Under the pieces are notes generated by a model, which made no database searches, was not told the origin of the DNA, and saw nothing but the letters and a program-made list of their open reading frames with translations. A stretch of 64,000 nt of DNA from Trebonia sp963767685 (GTDB lineage Bacteria; Actinomycetota; Actinomycetes; Streptosporangiales; Streptosporangiaceae), in assembly GCA_963767685.1 (NCBI GenBank), contig CAVYEZ010000001.1, forward strand, positions 434,001 to 498,000. Direction: 5' to 3'. The position numbers and the translations under genes are program-made. Below, piece by piece: positions 1 through 8,498 of the stretch. Every line of letters starts with the position of its first letter. The stretch's first letter is position 1.

Positions 1-660
1 CTCGCGCTGGCGATCGCGGCCGCGCCGTCACTAGACCCGGCGGCGCGGGCCGCCGCCGCGGCGGCCGGGCTGACCGACCCGGTTCCCGAGCCGTCCGACC
101 TGGCGAACCGGGCGGCCGACGTGCACCAGGAGGAGACGAAGGAGGACGACGCCGCCAAGCGGATCGAGGAGGCCGGAGACCTCGCCGCCAAGGTGGTCGC
201 CAGCCTCATCTCGATCCCGTCGCTCAGCGACAACGAGGTCGTGCAAGTCGTGCGCGAGTACCTGGCCGGGCTGATCGAGGACAGCCCGCTGAAAGACACG
301 TTCGCGGCGTGGATCGAGCGGCTGCCCGGCGCGAAGCCGCCGCCGGATCCGGCGGCGGAGGTGGTCCCCGTGCCCGAGCGGCTTGAGCAGGCCGCCGCGG
401 AGGAACTGTCGACCGCGTTCACCGCCGCCGGCGGTGAAGATCCCGTCACCGACGAGTTCGCCGCCGACCCCGCGCTGAGCGAGGCCCAGGCCGAGGACCC
501 GCTCGACGGCGCGGTGGACATCGTCAACCAGGCCAGGTACGCGCAGGAGCAGAGCGGCCCGTGCGCGGGCTGCAGCGTCCCCGCCAGCGGCGACGACAAC
601 CTGCCAGGCGACAACCTGCCAGGCGACGAGCCGCCGGAAGATCACGTCGAAGTGCCGTGA
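1..660 (+). CDS. C-terminal part of an unrecognised acidic, Ala-rich protein
   Basis: An open frame enters from the left edge and ends at the TGA at 658-660, so the start is outside the window. The visible 219 residues are rich in Ala, Glu, Asp and Pro. A charged stretch (HQEETKEDDAAKRIEEAGD) is followed by a probably helical section around SIPSLSDNEVVQVVREYLAG and then a disordered tail containing a CAGC motif. Near the end a 15-bp unit (595-609 and 610-624) is repeated exactly, giving DNLPG twice. I see no signal peptide or membrane segment in this part and recognise no family. The codon use fits the rest of the window, so it is probably a real gene rather than a shadow. It is convergent with the ROK gene that follows. 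Confidence 0.6.
   Translation, partial: LALAIAAAPSLDPAARAAAAAAGLTDPVPEPSDLANRAADVHQEETKEDDAAKRIEEAGDLAAKVVASLISIPSLSDNEVVQVVREYLAGLIEDSPLKDTFAAWIERLPGAKPPPDPAAEVVPVPERLEQAAAEELSTAFTAAGGEDPVTDEFAADPALSEAQAEDPLDGAVDIVNQARYAQEQSGPCAGCSVPASGDDNLPGDNLPGDEPPEDHVEVP
595..624. repeat. Two exact 15-bp tandem units in the end of the first gene
   Basis: The unit GACAACCTGCCAGGC occurs twice back to back and encodes DNLPG DNLPG. It keeps the reading frame and looks like slippage in a disordered tail. Confidence 0.8.
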
Positions 661-715
661 CCCCGGCATCAGGCCGCGCGGCTGCGAAGCCGCCGCGGTT
701 CACCGGCCGGCGTTT

Positions 716-1909
716 TCAGCCGCCTTCCTCGGTGCCGTTGAGGAACGTCTCCATGGGAAGCGTCGCGGCGCCCCTGGCCACCGCGTCCGAGCCCAGTTCA
801 CTCAGCTCAACGGAGGTGGCGGCGAACAGGTTGCGCAGGGAGTGGCGCCTGGCCGACTCCCGGATCTCCGGCAGCAGGCGGGGGCCGAGCAGCAGGCCGG
901 CCCAGCCGCCGAGGATGACCCGCTCCGGGTTGAAGAGGTTGATCACGGTGCCGATTCCCGCGCCTAGGTACTCCGCGGTCTCACCGAGTACCGCCGCCGC
1001 CCGGGGCGACGCGTCGGCGGCGCCGATGAGCTCCGCGAGCGCCAGTTCCTGGTCATCGGCCGCCATCGGCCGGCCGTAGCGCTCCAGGATCGCGGCCGCG
1101 CCGGCGTAGGCCTCCAGGCAGCCCGCCGCGCCGCACCGGCAGGTGCGGCCGCCGACGGCGACGGTGACGTGCCCCAGTTCCGCCGCGCTCGACGTGGCGC
1201 CCTGGTAGGTGGTGCCGCCGGAGATAAGCGACGCGCCGACGCCCGAGCCGATCAGCACCATGACCGCGTTCCGCGCGCCCCGCCCGGCGCCGAACCACAG
1301 CTCGGCCTGGCCCATCGTCTTCGCTCCGTTGTCGAAGCGGAGCGGCAGGTCGGTGTGCGCCCGCAGCAGCTTGCCGAGCGGCACGGCGTCCCAGTCGTAG
1401 GTCTGGCCGTGGACGAGCGCCTCCGGCCCCCGCTCGATGATCCCGGGCACGCCGACGCCGACGCCGAGGATGGCCGCCCGGTCGATCCCGGCGCCGGCGA
1501 GCACCGTGTCCAGCCCGGACGCGATCTGCCTGACGACCACGGCCACGTCGTGCTCGGCGGCCCGGTCGAGCGGGTACTCGGCCTTCGCGCGCTCGGTCAT
1601 GGTCAGGTCGAAGAGCTCGACCCGGGTCCGGGTTTCGCCGACGTCGACCCCGATGACGTAGCCGTACCCCGGGTTCATGCCGAGCATGGCCCGCGGCCGC
1701 CCGCCGTCGGACTCGGCCAGGCCCGTCTCGAGGACGACGCCCTCGTCGATCAGCTCGCGGATCACGTTCGTCACCGAGGCGGCGCTGAGCCCGGTCGCCG
1801 CGCTCAGCTCCGGCCGGCTGCGTGGCTGGCCTAGGTAGAGCGACCACAGAACCGCGGCCCGGTTCTCGCGCCGCAGGTCACGAACCGTGGCGCGCTTACG
1901 GTCCCGCAT
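716..1909 (-). CDS. ROK-family transcriptional regulator
   Basis: The 397-residue protein has an N-terminal MarR-like winged helix (about residues 10-65, RPELSAATGLSAASVTNVI) followed by a ROK sugar-kinase-like domain. The ROK signature is present as CRCGAAGCLEAYAG, with the zinc-binding cysteines, and the nucleotide-fold elements VIGVDVGETRTRVELF and LIGSGVGASL are intact. Proteins of this architecture are usually sugar-responsive repressors such as NagC or XylR. The length is normal and the frame is unbroken. A GGGGAG ribosome site lies just before the ATG, and the gene follows the histidine kinase by 13 bp on the same strand, so it may be cotranscribed with the two-component system. No sugar uptake or catabolic gene is adjacent, so the ligand is unknown. 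Confidence 0.9.
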   Translation of the reverse strand: MRDRKRATVRDLRRENRAAVLWSLYLGQPRSRPELSAATGLSAASVTNVIRELIDEGVVLETGLAESDGGRPRAMLGMNPGYGYVIGVDVGETRTRVELFDLTMTERAKAEYPLDRAAEHDVAVVVRQIASGLDTVLAGAGIDRAAILGVGVGVPGIIERGPEALVHGQTYDWDAVPLGKLLRAHTDLPLRFDNGAKTMGQAELWFGAGRGARNAVMVLIGSGVGASLISGGTTYQGATSSAAELGHVTVAVGGRTCRCGAAGCLEAYAGAAAILERYGRPMAADDQELALAELIGAADASPRAAAVLGETAEYLGAGIGTVINLFNPERVILGGWAGLLLGPRLLPEIRESARRHSLRNLFAATSVELSELGSDAVARGAATLPMETFLNGTEEGG

Positions 1910-1922
1910 GCGGCTCCCCAGT

Positions 1923-3521
1923 TCAAAGGAATGAAATCACGATATATCCCCGCCGGGGGAACTGCCGTGGCGGGCGCGTTGCGGATCGAGGCGCGGAGAG
2001 GCGGGCAGGTGCCGGCCAGCCGGGTAAGCGGCTGGTCACCGGGAGCCGGACGACCGCCCGCAGCCCCGTCGCGGGGCCGGAAACGTCACCCGCGGGCGTG
2101 GCCGGCCCCAGCGTGGCGGTGCCGCCGTACGCCTGGGCGGTCGCCCGGACGATGGCGAGTCCGAGCCCGGCGCCCCCCGCCTCGTCCCCGTCCCGGCTGC
2201 GGGCGTCATCGAGCCGGGCGAACCGGTCAAAGGCCCGCTCCCGGTCGGCCGCGGGAATGCCGGGCCCGTCGTCAGTCACCGCGAGCTCCGCCCACGGCCC
2301 GACCCGGCCGACCGAGACCACCACCGAGGACTTGGCGTAACGGACCGCGTTGTCCACCAGGTTCACGATCAGCCGGTCCAGCCGCGCCCGGTCGCCGCCG
2401 ACCAGCACGCCGGTGACCCGCACGCCGGCGACCAGCCCGCCGTCGCCCGGCTCCGCCGCCTCCGGCACCGCGAACGTCACCGGGACGCCCGCGTCCGCGT
2501 AGCGGCAGACGACCGAGCGGCTGAGCTCGGCCAGGTCGACGGGCGAGCCACCGTGCACCCTGGCCTGCCCCGCCTGCTCGTCGAGCCGGGCGAGCAGCAG
2601 CAGGTCCTCGGCGAGCCGGGCGAGCCGCAGCACGTCCGCGTGGACGTCCCGCGCCGTGGTCTCCCAGTCCTGGGTGGCGGGGAAGTCCAGCGCGACCTCC
2701 AGCTGGGTCCGGATCGACGCGATCGGCGACCGCAGCTCGTGCGCGGTATCCGAGACCAGGGCCCGCTGCCGCTGCTGCGCCTCCGCCAGCCGGGAGAGCA
2801 TGTCGTTCAGGGTCAGCGCGAGGAGGCGGACCTCGTCGCGCGCCTCGGGGACCGGCAGGTCGGACGGCACCGCGGTCGCCGTGACCCGGGCCGCGCCCCG
2901 GCGCAGCGCGCCGATCGGCCGCAGCGTCGAGCCAGTGACTAGCCAGATCGCCCCGGTAAACGCCAGGAACAGCACCGGCGTGAAGATCACCAGGGACCGC
3001 GCCACCACGTTCAGCGACCCGGACGCCTCGCTGAACGGCACGGCCGCGATCACCAGCTGCCCGCCGTCGGCAGGTACCACCACGACCCGCAGCAGCGACG
3101 GCATGTCAAAGGGCGCGCCGTGGATCAGGATCGCGCCGCCGCCGTCCGCGAGCGCCCGCGCCTGGGCGAACGACACGATCGGGACCAGCCAGTCCGCCTC
3201 CGATGACACGTTGGTAATGACGCCCGTGGCGGTGACCACCTGGACCGTGACGTCAGAAGGGACGGGCACCGGGGTAGGCAGCCGGCCGGCGTCGATCAGC
3301 GTCTGCACCTCGACCGCGCCGGACCGCGCGGAGTCGTCGACCGACCGGGTCAGCGACACCCGCAGCGCGTTGAAGAGCAGCAGGTCGGCGGCGACGAACG
3401 CGACGATAAGCCCCAGGGCCGCGGTGAGCGTGACCCGGGCTCGCAGCCCCCGCCGTCGCCACCAGCGGACGACGAGCCCGAGCCCGTGCCGCACCCACCA
3501 CTGGCCGGGCGGCCATAGCAT
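1923..3521 (-). CDS. Two-component sensor histidine kinase
   Basis: This is a membrane sensor kinase. A first membrane segment (LTAALGLIVAFVAADLLLF) and a second one (VIFTPVLFLAFTGAIWLV) enclose an extracytoplasmic sensor of about 130 residues. HAMP, HisKA with the phospho-acceptor motif DTAHELRSPIASIR, and HATPase with the N box (NLVDNAVRYA), DDGPGI and GLGLAIV follow in the usual order. It acts with the response regulator encoded immediately upstream. I prefer the ATG at 3521, preceded by GGTGGG; a GTG at 3566 would overlap the stop of the regulator and would also be possible. The last 40 residues are Pro/Arg-rich and probably unstructured. The frame is intact. Confidence 0.93.
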   Translation of the reverse strand: MLWPPGQWWVRHGLGLVVRWWRRRGLRARVTLTAALGLIVAFVAADLLLFNALRVSLTRSVDDSARSGAVEVQTLIDAGRLPTPVPVPSDVTVQVVTATGVITNVSSEADWLVPIVSFAQARALADGGGAILIHGAPFDMPSLLRVVVVPADGGQLVIAAVPFSEASGSLNVVARSLVIFTPVLFLAFTGAIWLVTGSTLRPIGALRRGAARVTATAVPSDLPVPEARDEVRLLALTLNDMLSRLAEAQQRQRALVSDTAHELRSPIASIRTQLEVALDFPATQDWETTARDVHADVLRLARLAEDLLLLARLDEQAGQARVHGGSPVDLAELSRSVVCRYADAGVPVTFAVPEAAEPGDGGLVAGVRVTGVLVGGDRARLDRLIVNLVDNAVRYAKSSVVVSVGRVGPWAELAVTDDGPGIPAADRERAFDRFARLDDARSRDGDEAGGAGLGLAIVRATAQAYGGTATLGPATPAGDVSGPATGLRAVVRLPVTSRLPGWPAPARLSAPRSATRPPRQFPRRGYIVISFL

Positions 3522-3558
3522 CAAGCCCACCGGGGGGGAGCGGCGCGCGTCCCGCGCG

Positions 3559-4239
3559 TCAGCCACCGTCGCCCGCCAGCAGGTACCCAGCGCCGCGGAC
3601 CGTCTGCACGGACCGCCGCCCGAAGGGCGCGTCGATCTTCCGCCGCAGGTACCCGACGTACACCTCGACGACGTTGAGGTCCGCGATCTCATCCGGGTCG
3701 TCCCAGACGTGCGCGAGCAGCTCCGCCTTCGACACCACGGCCCCGCAGCGCCGCATCAGGTACTCAAGCAGCGAGAACTCCCGCGCGGTGAGCTCCACGC
3801 AGGCCGCGCCGCGGCGCACGACCCGGGACGCGGGGTCGAGGGACAGGTCGCCCGCCCGCAGCACGGCGGGCCTGGGCACGGCGCCGCGGCGCAGCAGCGC
3901 CCGCAGCCGCGCGGCGAGCACCACGTAAGAGAACGGCTTGGTCATGTAGTCGTCGCCGCCCAGGTCGAGACCGTCCGCCTGGTCGTACTCCCCGTCCTTA
4001 GCCGACAGGAACAGCACCGGCACCCAGTTCTCCTCGGCCCGCAGCTTCTCGCAGACCTTGTAACCGGAGAGGCCGGGCAGCATGACGTCGAGCACGATGC
4101 CGTCGTAGCCGCCCTCGCGCGCCATGTGCAGCCCGCTGACCCCGTCAAACGTGATATCAACCGCGAACCCCGACGCCTCGAGGCCGCGCTTCACCGCGGC
4201 GGCCAACCGCCGCTCGTCCTCCACGACAAGCACGCGCAC
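3559..4239 (-). CDS. OmpR/PhoB-type response regulator
   Basis: The receiver domain starts at VRVLVVEDERRLA and has the acidic pair, the phospho-acceptor Asp in GIVLDVMLPGLSG and the conserved Lys in DDYMTKPFS. A C-terminal winged helix follows (LTAREFSLLEYLM and VVEVYVGYLRRKID), so it binds DNA, normally as a dimer on direct repeats. The GTG at 4239 begins right at the receiver domain; a GTG at 4275 would add twelve residues. Its stop is next to the start of the sensor kinase, so the two form an operon. Direct repeats of CTCAG type lie between its start and the divergent LolA-like gene and are candidate binding sites. It resembles MprA/CutR-like envelope regulators, but no specific orthology can be claimed. 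Confidence 0.93.
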   Translation of the reverse strand: MRVLVVEDERRLAAAVKRGLEASGFAVDITFDGVSGLHMAREGGYDGIVLDVMLPGLSGYKVCEKLRAEENWVPVLFLSAKDGEYDQADGLDLGGDDYMTKPFSYVVLAARLRALLRRGAVPRPAVLRAGDLSLDPASRVVRRGAACVELTAREFSLLEYLMRRCGAVVSKAELLAHVWDDPDEIADLNVVEVYVGYLRRKIDAPFGRRSVQTVRGAGYLLAGDGG

Positions 4240-4278
4240 GCGTCCAGTGTGACTCACCGCGGGAACCGGCCGCACCGC

Positions 4279-4475
4279 GCTCTCAGCTCATCCTCAGTAT
4301 TGTCCCCGCTCACAGTGCTAGCCCCGCTCGCCTCCGCGCGCCCTGAAGGCGGCCTGTGCTCCCTCGTCACTCAGTCGCTCGTTCCTCGCTCCGTCGCTCC
4401 TCAGTCCGCGCAGGCCGCCGGCGCGCTTTGGCTCGCGGGAGAGACGAGCTCTCAGCTCATCCTCAGGTCTCTCAG
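4279..4475. promoter_or_regulatory. Candidate response-regulator sites: CTCAG direct repeats
   Basis: The 19-bp sequence GCTCTCAGCTCATCCTCAG occurs exactly twice, at 4279-4297 and 4448-4466. Inside each copy CTCAG recurs with an 11-bp period, about one helical turn. A third CTCAG follows the second copy at 4471. Tandem repeats with this period are the usual target of OmpR/PhoB-type regulators, and the region lies between such a regulator and the divergent LolA-like operon. Binding by the neighbouring regulator is inferred. Confidence 0.6.
4350..4438 (+). repeat. Dispersed repeat element, copy A (about 85 bp)
   Basis: This stretch, containing GCTCGTTCCTCGCTCC and GCTCCTCAGTCCG, is about 80 percent identical by eye to the reverse complement of 37204-37287. 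The shared order is CTCCCTCGTC, GCTCGTTCC, CGCTCCTCAGTCCG and GGCTCGCG. It encodes nothing evident and lies between the two CTCAG sites. Confidence 0.6.
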
Positions 4476-4555
4476 CTTGGTCACAGCGATCGAGGACGAG
4501 AGTAAGAATAGACAAGGTACGACGAAGAGCCCGAGGACGGGTGAGGAGCATGCGA

Positions 4556-5728
4556 GTGAAGTTGTCAAGGCGAGCCCGCTGGGCGGTGCCGGGGACCGCC
4601 GTCGCCGTCACCGCGATCACGGTCGCGGCCCTGCAGATCCCGGCGGCGCAGGCGTCGCCTGACCTGCCCAACAAGACCCCCGTGCAGCTCCTGGCCAGCA
4701 TCAGCGCCGACGCCAAGGTCCCGCCGATGACCGGCACGGTCGTGGAGACGGCCTCGCTCGGCCTGCCCCAGCTGCCGCAAACCGCGGGCAACCCGACGAG
4801 CATGACGTCGCTGCTGACCGGATCGCACACGATGAAGGTCTACTACCAGGACTCGAAGCACTACCGGCTGTCGATCCCGCAGCCGTCGTCGGAGACCGAC
4901 GTCATCGCCAACGGTTCCACGGTGTGGCTCTGGCAGTCCGCCAGCGACTCGGTGACCGAGTTCACCGGGGCGGACCAGGCCAGTGCCAAGAAGGCGGTGC
5001 CCCAGGTCACGCAGACGCCGCTCACCCCCCAGCAGGCCGCGAACCAGGTGCTGGCCAAGGTCGGCGCGACCACCCTGGTCTCCGTGCAGGCCAACGTGAT
5101 GGTGGCCGGCGAGCCGTCATACGAGCTGGTCCTGGCGCCGAAGGACTCCCGCTCGCTGGTCGGCAAGGTCGTGATCGCGATCGACGGCAAGTACGGTGTC
5201 CCGCTCCGCGTCCAGCTGTACGCCAAGGGCGCGGCTTCCCCCGCCTTCCAGGTCGGCTACACGGCGCTGCAGTGGGTCGCCCCGGCCCCGGCCAACTTCA
5301 GCTTCACCCCGCCGAAGGGCGCGTCCGTCGACGTGGTCAAGGACCAGGGCAAGTCCGCGGGCGGCAGCACGTCGCCAAGCAACACGACCGGCTTCGGCAG
5401 CTACGGCAAGAGCTGGCTCACCGTCGTGGCGTTCCCGCAAAAGGACCTCATGCAGGGATTCGGAACGACTGCCGGCTCCTCAAGCAGCTCCAGTTCCTCT
5501 AGCGGGCAGCAGAACATCGCGTCAAGCAACAACAGCGGCGTCAGCGTCTCCTCCCAGGAGCTGCTGAGCGCGCTGCTCGGCTCGGCCAAGCCGGTCCACG
5601 GCAGCTGGGGGAGCGGCACCCTGGTCACCACCAGCCTGGTCTCGATGCTCATGACCGGCGGTGAGGTTTACATCGGGGCGGTGCAGCCGACCGTCCTGTA
5701 CGCGGCGGTGGGGCACACGACCTCATGA
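4556..5728 (+). CDS. LolA/RseB-like secreted protein, ABC-operon partner
   Basis: The protein of about 390 residues begins with a signal peptide (VKLSRRARWAVPG, hydrophobic core, AAQA cleavage region). The mature part has the beta-rich LolA-like fold: a segment reading TMKVYYQDSKHYRLSIP, then VIANGSTVWLWQSASDSV, and KVVIAIDGKYGVPLRVQLY. Similar actinobacterial proteins sit beside an ABC exporter and a two-component system, as here; they are thought to bind lipophilic or envelope ligands, although this organism type has no classical outer membrane. A Ser-rich linker (about residue 305) precedes a C-terminal segment of 75 residues. GTG 4556 is favoured because GAGGAG lies seven bases upstream; GTG 4541 and ATG 4550 are in the same frame. 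The stop overlaps the next ATG by four bases, so it is translationally coupled to the ATPase. Confidence 0.8.
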   Translation: MKLSRRARWAVPGTAVAVTAITVAALQIPAAQASPDLPNKTPVQLLASISADAKVPPMTGTVVETASLGLPQLPQTAGNPTSMTSLLTGSHTMKVYYQDSKHYRLSIPQPSSETDVIANGSTVWLWQSASDSVTEFTGADQASAKKAVPQVTQTPLTPQQAANQVLAKVGATTLVSVQANVMVAGEPSYELVLAPKDSRSLVGKVVIAIDGKYGVPLRVQLYAKGAASPAFQVGYTALQWVAPAPANFSFTPPKGASVDVVKDQGKSAGGSTSPSNTTGFGSYGKSWLTVVAFPQKDLMQGFGTTAGSSSSSSSSSGQQNIASSNNSGVSVSSQELLSALLGSAKPVHGSWGSGTLVTTSLVSMLMTGGEVYIGAVQPTVLYAAVGHTTS

Positions 5729-6723
5729 CCCAACCTGGGGACGGAACGGAGCTGGCGACCGCCGAACTGGCGGTCGCCAGCTCCGCGCTCACCAAGCGGT
5801 TCCGCGGTGGCCAGCTCGCCGTCGACCACGTTGACCTCGTGGTTCCCCGGGGAGCGGTCTACGGCTTCCTCGGCCCGAACGGGTCAGGCAAGACCACGAC
5901 GATCCGCATGCTTCTCGGCCTCGCCTTCCCGACGAGCGGGTCCGCCGAGCTGCTCGGCGTCCCGATGCCCGAAGGCTCCACGCGGGTGCTCTCCCGGGTC
6001 GGCTCGCTGGTCGAGGGCCCGGCGTTCTACCCGTACCTGTCCGGCTGGGACAACCTGGCCCGCTACGACGCCGCCGACCGGACCGCGTCCGCCCGGACGG
6101 CGAGGGCCAGGATCGGCGTGGCCATGGAGCGGGTCGGCCTGACCGCCGCCGCCAAGAAGCGGTTCCGGAACTACTCGCTCGGCATGAAGCAGCGCCTGGC
6201 GATCGCGGCCGCCCTGCTCGCGCCCCGCGACCTGATCATCCTGGACGAGCCGACCAACGGCCTCGACCCGCAGGGCACCCGTGAGGTCCGCGCGCTTGTC
6301 CGGCAGATCGCCGCCGACGGGATCACGGTCTTCGTCTCCTCGCACCTGCTCGCCGAGGTGGAGCAGGTATCCACGCACGTGGGCGTGATGCGCCTGGGCA
6401 AGCTCGTCTTCCAGGGCGAGCTCGCCGCGCTGCGCCGCACCGCCGCCCCCCGGGTCGCGGTCCGCACCGGCGACACCGCGGCGGCCGCCGAGGTCCTGGC
6501 GAAGCTCGGCCTCGTGGACGCAGTGGTGGTCAACACAGGGGTTAACCCGGGGCTCGCCGACGGCCTGGTCACGGCGGAACTGGGCGACGTCGCCCCGGAG
6601 AAGGTCACCGCCGAGCTCGTCCACGCCGGCGTCGGCGTCCGCGGCCTGTCCGTCGAGGCGCCCAGCCTGGAGGACCTGTTCGTCGGCCTGACGGGAGAGG
6701 GCTTCGATGTCGAGGCTGGCTGA
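5725..6723 (+). CDS. ABC transporter ATP-binding protein
   Basis: This 332-residue ATPase has Walker A (GPNGSGKTTTIRML), the signature YSLGMKQRLAIAAAL, Walker B DLIILDEPTNGLDPQG and the switch His in VFVSSHLLAEVE. It belongs to the CcmA/multidrug-exporter class that works with a separate permease, here the gene at 6858. The last 100 residues form the usual C-terminal accessory domain. It starts in a four-base ATGA overlap with the LolA-like gene. A strong hairpin spans its stop codon. Substrate is unknown; the LolA-like partner suggests a lipid or cell-envelope compound. Confidence 0.92.
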   Translation: MTQPGDGTELATAELAVASSALTKRFRGGQLAVDHVDLVVPRGAVYGFLGPNGSGKTTTIRMLLGLAFPTSGSAELLGVPMPEGSTRVLSRVGSLVEGPAFYPYLSGWDNLARYDAADRTASARTARARIGVAMERVGLTAAAKKRFRNYSLGMKQRLAIAAALLAPRDLIILDEPTNGLDPQGTREVRALVRQIAADGITVFVSSHLLAEVEQVSTHVGVMRLGKLVFQGELAALRRTAAPRVAVRTGDTAAAAEVLAKLGLVDAVVVNTGVNPGLADGLVTAELGDVAPEKVTAELVHAGVGVRGLSVEAPSLEDLFVGLTGEGFDVEAG

Positions 6724-6767
6724 GGGCGCGATGGCAAAAACCGCCATCGTATCGCGCCCTGAGCCAG
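6716..6767. terminator. Hairpin over the ATPase stop codon, inside the operon
   Basis: The arm 6716-6735 pairs with 6743-6767 over about 19 bp, with one mismatch and a five-base bulge, and an A-rich loop. There is no U tract. It lies between the ATPase and permease genes, so it may be a partial terminator or an mRNA-stabilising or processing element that sets the ratio of the two products. Confidence 0.55.
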
Positions 6768-6857
6768 CCGATATCCCCCGGGGGGACGACCCCCCGTACC
6801 CCCAGCTGTGCGCGCTGGCGCGCGGACGACGGATTCCCGGTTGAAGGGCGACGAGAG

Positions 6858-7760
6858 ATGGCAGCAAATGTGCGCACCCCTCCAGAGGAAATAGTTGCCC
6901 TACCCGAGTCGGCGGCGGCCGTTCGGACTAGTTTGCGGTTCTTCGCCAACGAGCTGCGGGTCACCTTCTTCCGGCGCCGCAACCAGCTGCTGCTGCTCGT
7001 CGCCGCGCTGTTCCCGCTGCTGATCGGCATCGGCCTGAAGCTTTCCATGCCGCACGGAGGCGGCGGCGGGCGCGGGCCGGGTGCGAGCGGCGCCGCCTAC
7101 TTCAGCCAACTCGCGGGCAACGGCGTGTTCCTCACGTTCGTCGCGCTGTCGCTGCTGCTGATCCTGGTGCTGCCGGTAGTGGTCGGGGTCGTCGCCGGCG
7201 ACTCGATCGCCGGCGAGGCGGGCTACGGCACGCTGCGCTACCTGCTCGCCGTGCCCGCCGGGCGCACCCGGCTGCTGGCGGTCAAGTACGCCACGATCGT
7301 CGTGTGGGCGGTGGCCGCGACGTTCGTCGTCTCGGTGATCGGCCTGGTCGTCGGGGTGGCGCTGTTCGGTGCCGGCCCGGTCACCCTGCTGTCAGGCACC
7401 ACGGTGTCGCTCGCCGACGGCCTTGTCCACGTGCTGTGGGTGACGCTGTACGTGTGCGCCGCGATGGCGGCGTTCGGCGCGATCGCCCTGGCGATCTCCA
7501 CGTTCACCGAGCACTCGATCGGCGCGATCGCGGCGGCGCTGATCATCGTGGTCGCCAGCGAGGTGGTCGACAACATCCCGCAGTTCGGGCCGGTTGCCCC
7601 GTACATCCCGACGCACTGGTGGCTGTCGTTCGACTCGCTGCTGCGCACCCCGATCGACACGACGACGCTGACGCACGGCCTGCTGAGCTTCGCGGTCTAC
7701 GCGGCGCTGTTCTGTTCGATCGCCTGGGCCCGCTTCACCTCGGCCGACGTCACCAGCTGA
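6858..7760 (+). CDS. ABC-2 type transporter permease
   Basis: The 300-residue protein has six probable membrane helices, among them LLLLVAALFPLLIGIGL, TFVALSLLLILVLPVVVGVV, IVVWAVAATFVVSVIGLVVG and a C-terminal one near SFAVYAALFCSIAWARF. A Gly-rich loop lies after the first helix. The order and size fit the ABC-2 permeases that pair with the preceding type of ATPase. An intergenic gap of 134 bp with a hairpin separates it from the ATPase, but strand and content argue for one operon. The start ATG has a GAGAG-type site directly upstream. Confidence 0.88.
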   Translation: MAANVRTPPEEIVALPESAAAVRTSLRFFANELRVTFFRRRNQLLLLVAALFPLLIGIGLKLSMPHGGGGGRGPGASGAAYFSQLAGNGVFLTFVALSLLLILVLPVVVGVVAGDSIAGEAGYGTLRYLLAVPAGRTRLLAVKYATIVVWAVAATFVVSVIGLVVGVALFGAGPVTLLSGTTVSLADGLVHVLWVTLYVCAAMAAFGAIALAISTFTEHSIGAIAAALIIVVASEVVDNIPQFGPVAPYIPTHWWLSFDSLLRTPIDTTTLTHGLLSFAVYAALFCSIAWARFTSADVTS

Positions 7761-7773
7761 GCCTGCTCGCCGG

Positions 7774-8472
7774 TCACGAGCCGACGTACAGGAAAATTAG
7801 CCGAATGATGACGAGGAGGACGAGGATCAGCATCGGGATCACCGTCATCCAGGGGACGCGCTCAGGCACGCCTGGCCTCGCGGTGCCGGTGCCGGGGACC
7901 GGCGGCGGCCGGTCCAGGCCACCGAACTCCGCCGTCAGCGGAACCGTGATCGACGCATCGCCCAGGGTGACCGTGAACTCGCTGCGCTGCGGCCCATCGG
8001 GCATCCCGGGACGGACCTCGGCGCGCAGGTCGAACAGGGCGACACCCGAATGCGTCCCCACGGCTGAGGCCACGGTCTTCCACCACTCGCCACGCGGGTA
8101 GCGCGTGATCTCGCCAGCCCCCGCCGCGCTCCAGGTGACCGTCACCTTGGCGTAGGCCGTAGGCCGGGTCGGGCCGAGCCGCCCGAAGTCCACCGCGGCC
8201 GGCTCCGCGACGAGGCCAGACTTCCTCGTCGCGGGACCCGGCCCGCTGCGCGTGCCCGGCCGCCCGTCGTGGTCGTAAGCCGTCCGCGCCGCCGGGTCGG
8301 ACAGCAGGTTGAACGCCCGCTGGACCTCGTCGAAGCGCGCGGCGGCGTCGGCCGCGGGGTTAACGTCGGGGTGATACTGGCGGCTGAGCCGCCGCCGGGC
8401 CTGCGCGATCTGGCCGGCGGTGGCATCGCGGGACACGCCAAGCACCGCGTACGGATCGAAGCGCGGCGCCAT
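7774..8472 (-). CDS. Membrane-anchored J-domain protein
   Basis: The N-terminal 65 residues are a DnaJ J domain with the diagnostic HPD motif (YHPDVNP, His34-Pro35-Asp36). There is no Gly/Phe region, no zinc finger and no substrate-binding domain of DnaJ. A middle domain of about 130 residues is beta-rich and unassigned, and the protein ends with one hydrophobic helix (MLILVLLVIIRLIFLYVG). It probably recruits DnaK to the membrane. It is convergent with the ABC permease and is followed on the same strand by the acyl-CoA synthetase. AGGAAGGA precedes the ATG. Confidence 0.85.
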   Translation of the reverse strand: MAPRFDPYAVLGVSRDATAGQIAQARRRLSRQYHPDVNPAADAAARFDEVQRAFNLLSDPAARTAYDHDGRPGTRSGPGPATRKSGLVAEPAAVDFGRLGPTRPTAYAKVTVTWSAAGAGEITRYPRGEWWKTVASAVGTHSGVALFDLRAEVRPGMPDGPQRSEFTVTLGDASITVPLTAEFGGLDRPPPVPGTGTARPGVPERVPWMTVIPMLILVLLVIIRLIFLYVGS

Positions 8473-8498
8473 GTCCCGTCCTTCCTGCCTTCCCGGCG

